From NCBI GenBank assembly GCA_040403095.1, contig JBBALI010000009.1, positions 40,264-104,263 of the forward strand: a stretch of 64,000 nucleotides of DNA, written 5' to 3'. Below the pieces are notes generated by a model. It had not been told where the DNA came from. It made no database searches and worked only from the letters and a program-made list of their open reading frames with translations. Of this stretch, positions 9,674 through 19,123 are shown piece after piece (positions within the stretch are counted from its first letter, which is position 1; the number at the start of each line of letters is the position of its first letter). This DNA is from JAQVCM01 sp040403095. GTDB lineage: Bacteria; Bacteroidota; Bacteroidia; Flavobacteriales_D; Crocinitomicaceae. Position numbers and translations under genes: made by a program.

Positions 9674-12600
9674 TTATTTCACGACAACTCGGAAAGTTTT
9701 CTCAGCTGAACCGTTGTAAACACGAATCATGTAGATTCCATTTTCAACGTTATTCAAATTAATTTCAGTTACAGATGAACCGTTGATTGCATTTTCTTTG
9801 TTAGCCACTTTGCGACCGTTCAAATCCAATACTTCATAATTGTAAACATCATTTGAACCTGAGTAAGAAATGTAAACCATTCCTTCAGTTGGGTTTGGAT
9901 ATAAGCTGAATCCTTCTAATGAAGTTTCATTCAATCCAAGATAGTTACAAGTTTGAACTGCAACGATAACGATTGCTGTATCATCAGGACAAACACCGTT
10001 TCCTACAATGTATTTGTAGTTGTATTGACCTGGGAAATTATCCGCAATTACATTACCATTAGGAACAGTTCCAGCAGTTGGATTATACCAAGTTCCATCT
10101 AAGTTAGCAGTTCCACCTAAACCTTCAAGTAAGTTGAAAGGCTCATTACGACAAACTACCAAAGAACCATCAGTTCCAGCAGTTGAAGGAGCGAAAACTT
10201 GTACACTTGAAACGATAGAATCGTATGCACAACCGTTAACCATTCTGTACTCGAATTGGAAAGTTTGGTAAGCCAAACCTGCAGAAGCAAACAATGAATC
10301 TTGTGACAAAGCGATGGAAGGAATTAATGGAATCCAAAGACCACCGTTGTCATTTCCTGTAATTGTAGTGAACAAGTTTGTTGTATCACCAGTGCAGATT
10401 TGAGTCAAAGTACCGGTAGTTGAACCAGCTTGCAATACAATTGGAGTGATTCTAATGGAGTAATTTCCATTATTCCAAGAATAATAAGAATCATGCATCA
10501 AGTAATAAGTTGATCCAGGAGTTAAACCGCAAACTGTAAAGTTTGGCGCAAAGCTAGTTCCACCAATTTCATCATCATTTGCAGCCAATAAAGTGAAAGT
10601 AGAGAATTGTGCACAGTTACCTGCTGAATAAACAGCCATTTGACCATTGAATCCAACATCAGTACCAGAAATTCTTACTTGACCACTTGCTGGCGCTTGG
10701 AATGTAAACCAAGTTGAAGCAGAAATTTGATTATCACCCCAACCAGTTGCAGTTTGAGCACCGTCAGCAGGAGGAGCAATTGATTGTTCTTGATTAGTTA
10801 CAACAGAATTTGAAACTGTTGCATTGAAATTGTTGAAATAATAAACTGTTCCATTTACATTCAAGTTCTCTGCTCCACAAACTAAATCATTTGTTAAAGG
10901 CATTGTGAAAGTATATGGTCCAACATAATTTGAAGTGTCAGTTCCGCACACTGATTGCACATAATAATCATAACTAACACCAGAAACAAATACTGGAGCA
11001 TTTACAATTGTATCTGCAAAGTTAGCGCCATTGGCTGCCACTTCGATACCTGAATACAAATCAAACCCAACATTTCCATACTGTAAGTTAAATCCAGAAA
11101 CCGGAGAAACATTTACAGACCAGTTCCATGAAGCGAATAATGAATCCGCAGCGGTAACAGCAGACAAGTTTGTTGGATCAGCACACAAAGGTTTTGTTTG
11201 AACTGAAGCAATTAAAGGCGCACTTGTTTGACCATTTGCACAAGAAGCATAGATGTAAACATCATAAGTTGTCAAAGGTGTCAAGTTTGGTATTTGTTGT
11301 TCTGAAAGGTTGATATTTGTTAACAAACTTCCTGTTCCAGGAGTAAAGCCAGTTACACCATATTCAACACTCCATTGAATTTCAGAAGAAGGACCAGGAA
11401 CCCAATCCATACTGAATTCATCAGTAACGATGTTACTGAAAGCAACAGATGCAGGTTTTGGACAATCTGTGTAATAGAAATGAGCACAAGAATTGTTAGA
11501 TAGATAATCGGCGTTATTATTAGAAACATAAATGTTTTGAGTTCCCTTTATTCCGATTTCAGCATCAGCACCATTGTCCCAAGCTGGGTTGCCCATCATT
11601 ACGTCATTGTACAAGTAGTAAAATTCCATTGTAGCTTCTTCAATCACTAATTCAAAGTTTGCACCATCTGTTGGAGTTGGGAAACCATAGTGAGGAATAT
11701 TTGACCATTGAATGATATATTTACGGTTTGGAGCTGTTCCAATAGTTTGTTGAAAAACACCATTTGGAGAGAAAGATGTAGCTAAATCTTGAACCATCGG
11801 ATACAAACCATTATTGCTATTACTCATATCATAACCAAAAGTTCCAGTTAATGTATTCAATAAAACATATCCGTTGTTAGAAACACTGATATTGTTTACA
11901 ATTGAATTTTGGTAGAAGAAAGAGAATGGCAAAACAAGTCCTGTGTTTGAATCATCTGTCAAGTTCAAGTTTGTTCCAGTTGTAGAGATGTCTACAAAGT
12001 TTGAACAAGCATTGTCAGACTCGATGTATTGCCCAAGACCAAAAGTGTTAAAGTTAGCACTTATTGAGTTGTTTGAAGTTGAAGTTGGAGAACAAATTGC
12101 TCTAACATAAGCCGTGTAGAAAGTATTTGCTGTCAACAAAGAAAGTGTTGTAGAAGGACCAGAAGTAACAGTTACAACTGTTCCAGAACCTGGGGTAAAT
12201 CCAACTACACCATATTCAACTTCCCATTCGGTTTCAGTACCACCAGCTGTCCAAGAAAGAACTGCGGTTGTAGTTGTTCCTGATTGCCACTGAAGTGCAG
12301 TTGGTTGAACACAAGAAGGTGCCGCTCCGATTTCTACAAAATAATCTTCAGTTTCACCATAGGAGTATGAGGAACAAGGTGTAATATCACCTGCAAAGGT
12401 AGTTTCAACGTTAACCACTCTCATTTTTGTAACTCCTAATGTTGCAGTTAATGGAATTGTTACAGAACCAGTTTCAAGATGTGGACCATTTACAGCTGCA
12501 AGTGCTGCATAAACTTCTTCTGAAGCATCAAATGTTCCGTCTTGGTTGAAGTCAATAAATACTTTCGACATGTTACTGTAGTTACCACCACAAGTTCCAA

Positions 12601-13507
12601 TACTAATTGATAAAGGATAAGAAACTGTTCTTGATAAAACAGGCGCAGCAACATTTGTAAAGTCAGAATATTGATTCAAAACAGAAGAACCAATTCCAGT
12701 TGTAGCACAATCAGAAGAATTGTTTAAAGTACCTAAGGTAACATTAAGAATCTCTTCATCATAGTTTGTAGATGCTGCACTTTCGCAATAGCAATCTAAG
12801 AATGCATTCATAGGTACAGAAATAGCTACGGAATTTGCAGGCGTACCAGCTGCACAAGTTACCACACATTGGTAGTAAGTTAAAGCAGATTGAGTAGCTG
12901 ACAAACTTGAATTAGTAGCTGAAGTAATATCAGTATAAGTAACACCATCTGTTGAAGATTGCCATTGGTAAGTCAAACCAGAACCAGTTGAAGCACCTGT
13001 CAATGACAAAGTGATTGGTTGATTTAAACATGCACCTACTGAAGAAGAATTTGTAACACCAGCCAAAGCAGGATTTGTACATGCACTTGAAGCACCAATC
13101 AATGTGACACTTGTTTCAATGTCAGTTGGTGAAGCTCCGCAAGCAACAGCTTCATTCCATTGCAAATGGTATGTTCCATCTGCAGGAGGGGTAAAACTCA
13201 ATGGTGATGGTCCAAAAGCAACAGCAGTATTGGTAATATCAAATACAGTTACATATCCACCTAAGTCAATGTTTAATTCATAAACACTGGCAGTTGAAAA
13301 CAGATTAACAATTCCGTATTCACCATAATAGTTAAATGAAGACACTACTACGGTTTGTCCAATTGTCGTTGGAGCATCAGATTCTACAAAGGGATACTGA
13401 TTATCCCCAAATGCGCACTGGGCCGATACATTGTAAGAGCTCAGCAAAGTAAGAAAGAGCAAAATTGCACCTCCGTACCTTTTAAGGCAAAGTAAATTTT
13501 TCATCAT
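9674..13507 (-). CDS. large secreted T9SS protein with GEVED and fibronectin III domains
   Basis: The 1277-residue product has an N-terminal signal peptide (LLFLTLLSSYNVSAQ). Next come an Ig-like segment (residues ~130-230), a GEVED domain (FIDFNQDGTFDASEEVY...YGETEDYFVEI, ~310-390) and at least three fibronectin type III repeats of the form PTALQWQSGTTTTAVLSW...WEVEYGVVGF. It ends with a T9SS type A sorting domain (GFSLYPNPTEGMVYISY...GIYMIRVYN). It should cross the outer membrane through T9SS and be attached to, or released from, the cell surface. The repeats suggest an adhesin or matrix role; no enzyme motif is seen. Confidence 0.85.
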   Translation of the reverse strand: MMKNLLCLKRYGGAILLFLTLLSSYNVSAQCAFGDNQYPFVESDAPTTIGQTVVVSSFNYYGEYGIVNLFSTASVYELNIDLGGYVTVFDITNTAVAFGPSPLSFTPPADGTYHLQWNEAVACGASPTDIETSVTLIGASSACTNPALAGVTNSSSVGACLNQPITLSLTGASTGSGLTYQWQSSTDGVTYTDITSATNSSLSATQSALTYYQCVVTCAAGTPANSVAISVPMNAFLDCYCESAASTNYDEEILNVTLGTLNNSSDCATTGIGSSVLNQYSDFTNVAAPVLSRTVSYPLSISIGTCGGNYSNMSKVFIDFNQDGTFDASEEVYAALAAVNGPHLETGSVTIPLTATLGVTKMRVVNVETTFAGDITPCSSYSYGETEDYFVEIGAAPSCVQPTALQWQSGTTTTAVLSWTAGGTETEWEVEYGVVGFTPGSGTVVTVTSGPSTTLSLLTANTFYTAYVRAICSPTSTSNNSISANFNTFGLGQYIESDNACSNFVDISTTGTNLNLTDDSNTGLVLPFSFFYQNSIVNNISVSNNGYVLLNTLTGTFGYDMSNSNNGLYPMVQDLATSFSPNGVFQQTIGTAPNRKYIIQWSNIPHYGFPTPTDGANFELVIEEATMEFYYLYNDVMMGNPAWDNGADAEIGIKGTQNIYVSNNNADYLSNNSCAHFYYTDCPKPASVAFSNIVTDEFSMDWVPGPSSEIQWSVEYGVTGFTPGTGSLLTNINLSEQQIPNLTPLTTYDVYIYASCANGQTSAPLIASVQTKPLCADPTNLSAVTAADSLFASWNWSVNVSPVSGFNLQYGNVGFDLYSGIEVAANGANFADTIVNAPVFVSGVSYDYYVQSVCGTDTSNYVGPYTFTMPLTNDLVCGAENLNVNGTVYYFNNFNATVSNSVVTNQEQSIAPPADGAQTATGWGDNQISASTWFTFQAPASGQVRISGTDVGFNGQMAVYSAGNCAQFSTFTLLAANDDEIGGTSFAPNFTVCGLTPGSTYYLMHDSYYSWNNGNYSIRITPIVLQAGSTTGTLTQICTGDTTNLFTTITGNDNGGLWIPLIPSIALSQDSLFASAGLAYQTFQFEYRMVNGCAYDSIVSSVQVFAPSTAGTDGSLVVCRNEPFNLLEGLGGTANLDGTWYNPTAGTVPNGNVIADNFPGQYNYKYIVGNGVCPDDTAIVIVAVQTCNYLGLNETSLEGFSLYPNPTEGMVYISYSGSNDVYNYEVLDLNGRKVANKENAINGSSVTEINLNNVENGIYMIRVYNGSAEKTFRVVVK

Positions 13508-13527
13508 AAATTGTTTTTTTGTTTAGG

Positions 13528-13535
13528 CAAAAATA
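13528..13535 (-). promoter_or_regulatory. -7 box of the T9SS protein gene
   Basis: Read on the minus strand this is TATTTTTG, a match to TAnnTTTG, 21 bp before the start codon at 13507. No convincing -33 box is seen. Confidence 0.45.
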
Positions 13536-13761
13536 GGACATTTATAGAGATTATTTGGGGTTTCAGTTAACAAAACATTAACAAAATTGAATTCCTAAGT
13601 GTGTTTATTCCCTCTAGAAATAGACTAATGATAATCTAAACCAACTGAATAATTGGTCGAAAGTGGAGTTTGATAATTCAAAAGGAAGATATTTAGATTT
13701 TAAATAATGTGTTTATTTTTGAATTTTTAACATCCTTTTTCAAAAAATGAAAGTGTTTCCA

Positions 13762-13769
13762 TATCTTCG
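13762..13769 (+). promoter_or_regulatory. -7 box of the SDR gene
   Basis: TATCTTCG, close to TAnnTTTG, sits 5 bp before the ATG at 13774. It argues against a start at 13747, which would place the promoter inside the coding region, and suggests a very short leader. Confidence 0.5.
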
Positions 13770-13773
13770 CAAC

Positions 13774-14568
13774 ATGAAAAACATCATGGATTTAAGAGGT
13801 AAAACTGCTATTGTTTGTGGTAGCACGCAAGGAATTGGAAAGGCAAGTGCAATTCAAATGGCTGAACTAGGAGCAAACATTATTCTTGTTGCTAGAAATG
13901 AAGATAAATTGATTGCAGTGAAAAATGAGCTTTCAACTGCTGAAAATCAAGTTCATTCATATATTTGCGCTGATTTCTCAAAACCTGATGCTTTAAAAGC
14001 TAGCATTGAACAATGGATCTCAAATGGTGGAAACTGTCATATTTTAGTGAACAATACTGGTGGTCCAAAAGGTGGTCCAATTAGAGATGCTGAAATATCC
14101 GAATTTTATGATGCTTTTACGCAACATTTGATTTGTAATCACATTCTCGTGCAGGCGCTTTATCCGATTATGAAAACCAATGGATACGGTAGAATTATCA
14201 ATGTTATTTCTACCAGCGTAAAACAACCGTTGCCCAATTTAGGGGTTTCAAATACGATCCGTGCCGCGGTTGCGAATTGGAGTAAAACATTAGCTACCGA
14301 ATTGGCTCCATTCAATATTACTGTCAATAATGTTTTACCAGGCGCAACAAATACCATTCGTTTGCAATCGATTGCAGAAACAAAATCTGCCAAAACAAAT
14401 GAATCTGTTGAAAGTATTTTCGACGAAATGGCTGCTGAATCTCCGATGGGAAGAATTGCAGAACCAGAAGAAACTGCCAATGTGATTGCTTTTTTAGCTT
14501 CGCCTGCAGCAAGTTATGTCAATGGAATTAATGTTCCTGTTGACGGCGGACGAACGAAATCATTATAA
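13774..14568 (+). CDS. short-chain dehydrogenase/reductase
   Basis: A classical SDR of 264 aa from the chosen ATG. The NAD(P)-binding motif is GSTQGIGKAS near residue 13, followed by NNTGG (the NNAG position). A late glycine-rich end (YVNGINVPVDGG) is typical of FabG-like enzymes. The Ser of the catalytic triad is in ISTSV, but the next residues read KQPLPNLGVSNTIRAAVANW. The usual YxxxK is therefore not obvious (the Tyr position reads N), which is seen in some SDR subgroups. Substrate unknown. It is divergent from the T9SS gene and is followed by the long hairpin before ompA. Confidence 0.8.
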   Translation: MKNIMDLRGKTAIVCGSTQGIGKASAIQMAELGANIILVARNEDKLIAVKNELSTAENQVHSYICADFSKPDALKASIEQWISNGGNCHILVNNTGGPKGGPIRDAEISEFYDAFTQHLICNHILVQALYPIMKTNGYGRIINVISTSVKQPLPNLGVSNTIRAAVANWSKTLATELAPFNITVNNVLPGATNTIRLQSIAETKSAKTNESVESIFDEMAAESPMGRIAEPEETANVIAFLASPAASYVNGINVPVDGGRTKSL

Positions 14569-14581
14569 TCTTAATATTTCT

Positions 14582-14633
14582 CTGTTACTTTTTTTGTTTT
14601 CAAGTATTCCCTTGAAAATAGAAAAAGTAACAG
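14582..14633 (+). promoter_or_regulatory. long stem-loop abutting the OmpA-like start codon
   Basis: Arms CTGTTACTTTTT (14582-14593) and AAAAAGTAACAG (14622-14633) enclose a second pair, TTTTCAAG and CTTGAAAA, around a 6-nt loop. The whole is nearly a 23-bp stem ending one base before the ATG at 14635. It may terminate the SDR transcript, or hide the ribosome site of the next gene. Confidence 0.7.
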
Positions 14634-14634
14634 T

Positions 14635-15312
14635 ATGAAAACGCTCATTTTAACACTCGTATTTTTTGCACAATTTGGAGCTTTTGCTCAATCTTGTTTT
14701 GCTCCAGTAGAAGTTTTGGTAACCGACCTGAACAAAAAACCTTATAGCGGTGACAAAATCCTATTTTACGGAAAGAAAAATCATAAAGTTATTTCAGGAA
14801 TCAGCAATGCGAAAGGTGTTTTTGTAGTTCAATTGCCTTGCGGGGATATTTATGATATCAAGGTTTCAAGCGTTGGTGAAGAACAAGATTATAATACTTT
14901 AGAAATTCCAACTTTAGGACCTGGCGAAGCTTTTCAAGACATGAAATTGCATGTTTATTATGAATTGCCAGAAGAGTTTACTTTGCAGGATTTGAAATTT
15001 GAAACCTCTAAAGCAATAATCCAAACATCTAGTTTTCCTTCTTTAAATTTGGTGGCTGATTTTCTGAAAAGAAAACCGAGCATGCTAATCGAAATTGGTG
15101 GTCATACAGACAGCGATGGAGATGATAAAATGAACTTGCAACTTTCAAAAGAACGTGCAAATGCTGTTAAAACATACTTGATTTCAAAAGGTGTTTCTGA
15201 AAAACAAATGACCGCCATCGGATATGGTGAAACGAGACCCATCGCAGAAAACACAAGCACTTCAGGCAAACAACAAAACAGACGTACCGAGATTCAAATC
15301 TTGAAAAAATAG
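14635..15312 (+). CDS. OmpA-family outer-membrane protein
   Basis: 225 residues with a signal peptide (TLVFFAQFGAFAQ). A carboxypeptidase-regulatory-like beta domain spans roughly residues 25-110 (VLVTDLNKKPYSG...GVFVVQLPCGD). The C-terminal OmpA domain has LIEIGGHTDSDG, LSKERANAVKTYLISKGV and NRRTEIQI, which bind peptidoglycan. It probably links the outer membrane or periplasm to the cell wall. There is no beta-barrel, so it may be periplasmic. The leader is a long hairpin right up to the start codon. Confidence 0.9.
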   Translation: MKTLILTLVFFAQFGAFAQSCFAPVEVLVTDLNKKPYSGDKILFYGKKNHKVISGISNAKGVFVVQLPCGDIYDIKVSSVGEEQDYNTLEIPTLGPGEAFQDMKLHVYYELPEEFTLQDLKFETSKAIIQTSSFPSLNLVADFLKRKPSMLIEIGGHTDSDGDDKMNLQLSKERANAVKTYLISKGVSEKQMTAIGYGETRPIAENTSTSGKQQNRRTEIQILKK

Positions 15313-15335
15313 AATCTAAAGGCTGCTGTAAAAAC

Positions 15336-15370
15336 CAAAAAGGCGACTAGAGAAATCCAGTCGCCTTTGA
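15336..15370. terminator. bidirectional terminator
   Basis: AAAAAGGCGACT, a 10-nt loop and AGTCGCCTTT lie between the convergent OmpA-like gene and the protease gene. A-tract and T-tract flank the stem, so it can serve both. Confidence 0.8.
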
Positions 15371-15388
15371 AATTTTATTGGGTTTCGC

Positions 15389-17830
15389 TTATTGCTTAAT
15401 CACTCTTTGAATAGATTGTGCAGAAGCAGATTTCAAAACTACTTGATACATTCCTCTTGACAAAGAAGCTGTATTGATTTCCAATTTGTTTCCAATTTGA
15501 TTTTCAACACTTTTCAATAATTTGCCTGTCATATCATAAATCATCACATTCACAGACTCTTTCACGCTTGACAAATCAATTGTCAACTGATCATTCACCG
15601 GATTTGGGAAAACATTGACATTTACCAACAAATTATTTTCGTCAATACTGTTTGTTCCAGCGGCTTGAACAATTACTGAATAATCCTCTACTTCTCCATC
15701 AACTGTTGTTCCACAAGGATCAATAGGGCCTTCATCTGTTGAATATGAAATTCTACATCTCATATGAAGTGTTCCAACCGTTGCATTTGCAGGAACAGTA
15801 AATGTAAATTGATTACTCCAACCAGTTGCTACTAAAACGTATCCAACTCTTTCGCCTACATCAGTAAAATTATTGTTATTATTCCAGTCAATATACATCG
15901 CAATTTCATCATTGGTATATGCAGAACCGACAGTTCCTTGCGCTTGAGGAACGATGGTAGCAGTGTAAGATTGACCCTTAACCAATGTAGTAGATTGGTT
16001 TGAATAATCACCATAATTTGTACAAGCTGTGGTATTATTGATTGTACCCAATGTCACATTGTTGATAGATTCGTAAGTACATGCTGTAGAAGTTGCAGCG
16101 CATGGACCTGACGAAGCAGCAGTTACAGTGATGTAATTTGTTTTTGTTTCACCATCTGAACCAAAACTATTGGTTGCTGTTAAAGTCACTGTATATTGAC
16201 CAACTGTTGTGAAAATTACCTGCGGATTTTGAGAAGTTGCAGAGGTTCCGCTTGTATAACTCCAATTTGTTCCAGCTGTTCCTGAAATTGTCCATGACCA
16301 AGAAGTTGGCGCATTGGTTGACAAATCATTGAAAGCAACAGTACCTCCAGATGCTACCGTTGTTGGCGTTCCAGTGAAATTTGCAACTGGTGGCGCAGAA
16401 ACTACTACACATGGATCTGAAGAACCATTTAAAACTAACAATCCCGTATTTCCCGGATCTAAAAAGTTTTTCAATGGAATATTTCCTGCTATTGTGTTTG
16501 ATTGCCAGTGAAAAGACATTTTTCCGTACAAATCGGGAGAAGATGTTGCAGTACAAAATGAACTTCCTCCAGTTAATGTTCCAACAACTCGCGAATTTCC
16601 TCCGTTGTAAGTAAATAAAGGTGAACCTGAAGAACCTCCTTCTGTTACACCATGTCCATTCGTTGTGCCAGCCCAAACCAATTGCCAGTGTGTATTGGCG
16701 ACTGTTCCACCCCAAGAACTTGTAGTTGTTGAAGTTGTATAAGCTGAAATTTTCTTGATGTCACCTGCAGGATGATGAATTCCAACACCTCCTGTGGAAG
16801 CAGTATTATTTGCATCCCACCCATTCCAATACGCATTGAAACTTGCTGATTTTAAGGTTGTAATTGTTGCTGCTTCATTTGCTGCAGAACCCAATTGCAC
16901 CAACAAGAAATCTGAACCATTGTCACCTCCATTACAATTTGAAGTTGCTTTTTTCACACATCCAGTAATCACATGACTTGCTAAAGTTCCCGCTGAAGTA
17001 GGATTTACACAAGTTGGCGCTTCATAATTAAAATAAAATTTCCATTGATTGAAATTTGCAGTTGTTGATGTAACACCACAATGTAAGGCAGTCAAGAAAT
17101 AAGGTTTACAATCTAACGCAGTATTGTTTATCAAAGTCCCAGAACAATATCCTTGGCTATTTCCATCCACAACTAAAATTCTTGCAATTCCTCTTTTTTC
17201 ATCTTGCCAATTACTTCCTTCAGGACTACAATTAACATTCACCTCACAAGATGCAGATTCGTTGATTTTATTCACATTTGGATTTCCCGTTGAGCGGTAT
17301 CCATACATGATTTGATCTAAGTAGAATTCTGATGCTTTTGTTCCAGCTGGTTCTAATAAATTCAAAACCATTTGGTCGCCAAAACACAATTCAACATGTT
17401 GTTGAAAATGATCTAGTACGTCATTCTTTGTCAAAGTTTTATACAATGCCTTTCCTTGCATGTCTTGCACCCAAAAAGAAGCATTGTCATACAATTTAAA
17501 AGTAGAGAACAAGAAACTCAATGCTTCTGCGCCAGTGGCTTTTACTTTTAATTGCCATAATTTATCGCCATTTGGCAAGACGGTCCATAATCCAGCGTTT
17601 GATGGTAAAATGTTGGCATCAGACGCCACTCCAATTCTGTAAAACAATCCTTTTCTGTCTCTTTCCAAATCTTCGGCATGAATTTCAGCCATATTTGGAG
17701 GAGTAATGGTGTGCGTTGGCGTATATTTGTTGACGGCATGTTTTTCCAAAACCTTCAAATCATGCTGCGCCTGCAAAGAAAAGCCACCAAACAAAATAGC
17801 CAATCCGAGAGAGAGTAATTTTTTCTTCAT
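15389..17830 (-). CDS. secreted trypsin-like serine protease with PKD, GEVED and T9SS sorting domains
   Basis: The start is placed at ATG 17830 (MKKKLLSLGLAILFGGFSLQAQ, a signal peptide) and not at the upstream 17890. The product is 813 aa. The protease domain shows the catalytic His in PYFLTALHCG, the Asp in NGSDFLLVQL and the Ser in GGSSGSPLF, with many cysteines, as in lysyl-endopeptidase-like enzymes. A PKD domain (VANFTGTPTTVASGGTVAFNDLS), a GEVED domain (MYIDWNNNNNFTDVGERVGY...EVEDYSV) and a type A sorting domain (NVFPNPVNDQLTIDL) follow. It is likely an exported protease for nutrient proteins. Confidence 0.88.
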   Translation of the reverse strand: MKKKLLSLGLAILFGGFSLQAQHDLKVLEKHAVNKYTPTHTITPPNMAEIHAEDLERDRKGLFYRIGVASDANILPSNAGLWTVLPNGDKLWQLKVKATGAEALSFLFSTFKLYDNASFWVQDMQGKALYKTLTKNDVLDHFQQHVELCFGDQMVLNLLEPAGTKASEFYLDQIMYGYRSTGNPNVNKINESASCEVNVNCSPEGSNWQDEKRGIARILVVDGNSQGYCSGTLINNTALDCKPYFLTALHCGVTSTTANFNQWKFYFNYEAPTCVNPTSAGTLASHVITGCVKKATSNCNGGDNGSDFLLVQLGSAANEAATITTLKSASFNAYWNGWDANNTASTGGVGIHHPAGDIKKISAYTTSTTTSSWGGTVANTHWQLVWAGTTNGHGVTEGGSSGSPLFTYNGGNSRVVGTLTGGSSFCTATSSPDLYGKMSFHWQSNTIAGNIPLKNFLDPGNTGLLVLNGSSDPCVVVSAPPVANFTGTPTTVASGGTVAFNDLSTNAPTSWSWTISGTAGTNWSYTSGTSATSQNPQVIFTTVGQYTVTLTATNSFGSDGETKTNYITVTAASSGPCAATSTACTYESINNVTLGTINNTTACTNYGDYSNQSTTLVKGQSYTATIVPQAQGTVGSAYTNDEIAMYIDWNNNNNFTDVGERVGYVLVATGWSNQFTFTVPANATVGTLHMRCRISYSTDEGPIDPCGTTVDGEVEDYSVIVQAAGTNSIDENNLLVNVNVFPNPVNDQLTIDLSSVKESVNVMIYDMTGKLLKSVENQIGNKLEINTASLSRGMYQVVLKSASAQSIQRVIKQ

Positions 17831-17979
17831 AGTTTGTTTTTTATCTATATTTTTATACCTAGTTTGTAACAAATCTAAAAAAATTATCACTAAATTAAAT
17901 TTTTAGACTTGTTATTTTTTTTAGAATTTTAACATATTTAAGCTAAAATCTAGTAATTAAGCACATTTATTCTAGCATT

Positions 17980-18672
17980 ATGAAGAAAATTTGTCTGGTT
18001 GAAGACGAATCTAGTTTGTCAGATTTAATTAAAATGAATCTAGAAATTGACGGTTACCATGTTGAAACAATCATCCATGGAACTGAAGCTTTCTTGCGTG
18101 CTGGTGAAATGGAAAGCTTTGATTTGGTGATTTTAGACGTGATGCTTCCCGAAGTGAGCGGACTGACAATTTGCAAAGAAATACGCAAAAGTTCAAAAGT
18201 GCCGATTTTGTTTTTATCAGCCAAGGGAACAACCCAAGATCGAATTGCTGGATTAAAACTCGGCGCCAACGATTATCTGCCTAAACCATTTGATTTAGAG
18301 GAACTTTTACTTCGCGTTCAAGTATTAATTGAAGGCGTAGAAGATATTCAAGCAGCGCCCGTAAAATTGACCATCGGGAAATTAGTCATTGATTTTGCAA
18401 CTTTCCAAGTTAAAAATATTGAATCTAGCGAAATTCACGATTTGAGCAAAAGAGAAATCGATTTGTTGAAACTTTTCAACGAAAAACGCGGTTTGGTCGT
18501 ATCTAGAGAAGAAATATTGGACAATCTTTGGGGAAGTGACCAATTTCCAACGGCGCGAACAATAGATAACTACATTCTAGCGTTCCGTAAATTGTTTGAA
18601 AGTGATCCTAAAAATCCCCAATATTTTCACAGTATTCGCGGTGTAGGCTATAAATTCACCTTAGATGATTAA
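17980..18672 (+). CDS. OmpR/PhoB-family response regulator
   Basis: 230 aa. The receiver domain has EDE near residue 8, the phospho-acceptor Asp in FDLVILDVMLPE (about residue 52) and the Lys in DYLPKPFD. The C-terminal winged-helix domain ends ARTIDNYILAFRKLFE...IRGVGYKF. No histidine kinase gene lies beside it, so it is an orphan in this window. Its stop overlaps a possible ATG (18665) of the dCMP deaminase gene, so the two are probably co-transcribed. Confidence 0.92.
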   Translation: MKKICLVEDESSLSDLIKMNLEIDGYHVETIIHGTEAFLRAGEMESFDLVILDVMLPEVSGLTICKEIRKSSKVPILFLSAKGTTQDRIAGLKLGANDYLPKPFDLEELLLRVQVLIEGVEDIQAAPVKLTIGKLVIDFATFQVKNIESSEIHDLSKREIDLLKLFNEKRGLVVSREEILDNLWGSDQFPTARTIDNYILAFRKLFESDPKNPQYFHSIRGVGYKFTLDD

Positions 18673-18682
18673 TTTTGCATCA

Positions 18683-19123
18683 ATGACTGACATAAATAAA
18701 CAATTACGATACGACAAAGCATACTTAAGATTGGCACAAACTTGGGCTGATTTATCTCATTGCAACAGAAAAAAAGTGGGTGCCATCATCGTGAAAGATG
18801 GAATGATTATTTCCGATGGATACAACGGCACACCTGCGGGTTTCGACAATTCATGCGAAACTGAAACAGGTGAAACACAATGGTTCGTTTTACACGCAGA
18901 AGCGAATGCGATTTTGAAAGTGGCCAAATCAACTAATAATTGCGTTGGTGCAACTTTGTACTTGACTCTTTCGCCTTGTAAAGATTGCAGTAAATTGGTG
19001 TTGCAAGCCGGCATCAAAAGAGTCGTTTTTATCAATGATTACAAAGACACAACGGGCGTTGATTTCCTGAAATCCGCTGGTTTAGAAGTCATACAAATTG
19101 AAAATCCAACAGATGGAGAATAA
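18683..19123 (+). CDS. deoxycytidylate (dCMP) deaminase
   Basis: This 146-aa zinc enzyme deaminates dCMP to dUMP, supplying thymidylate synthesis. The zinc and catalytic motifs are HAEANAI and SPCKDC, with NGTPAGFDN in the substrate loop, as in the dCMP/cytidine deaminase family. I chose ATG 18683 because homology begins at DKAYLRLAQTWA. ATG 18665, inside the stop of the regulator gene, is also possible. The 3' end overlaps the S41 protease start by 11 bp. Confidence 0.9.
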   Translation: MTDINKQLRYDKAYLRLAQTWADLSHCNRKKVGAIIVKDGMIISDGYNGTPAGFDNSCETETGETQWFVLHAEANAILKVAKSTNNCVGATLYLTLSPCKDCSKLVLQAGIKRVVFINDYKDTTGVDFLKSAGLEVIQIENPTDGE

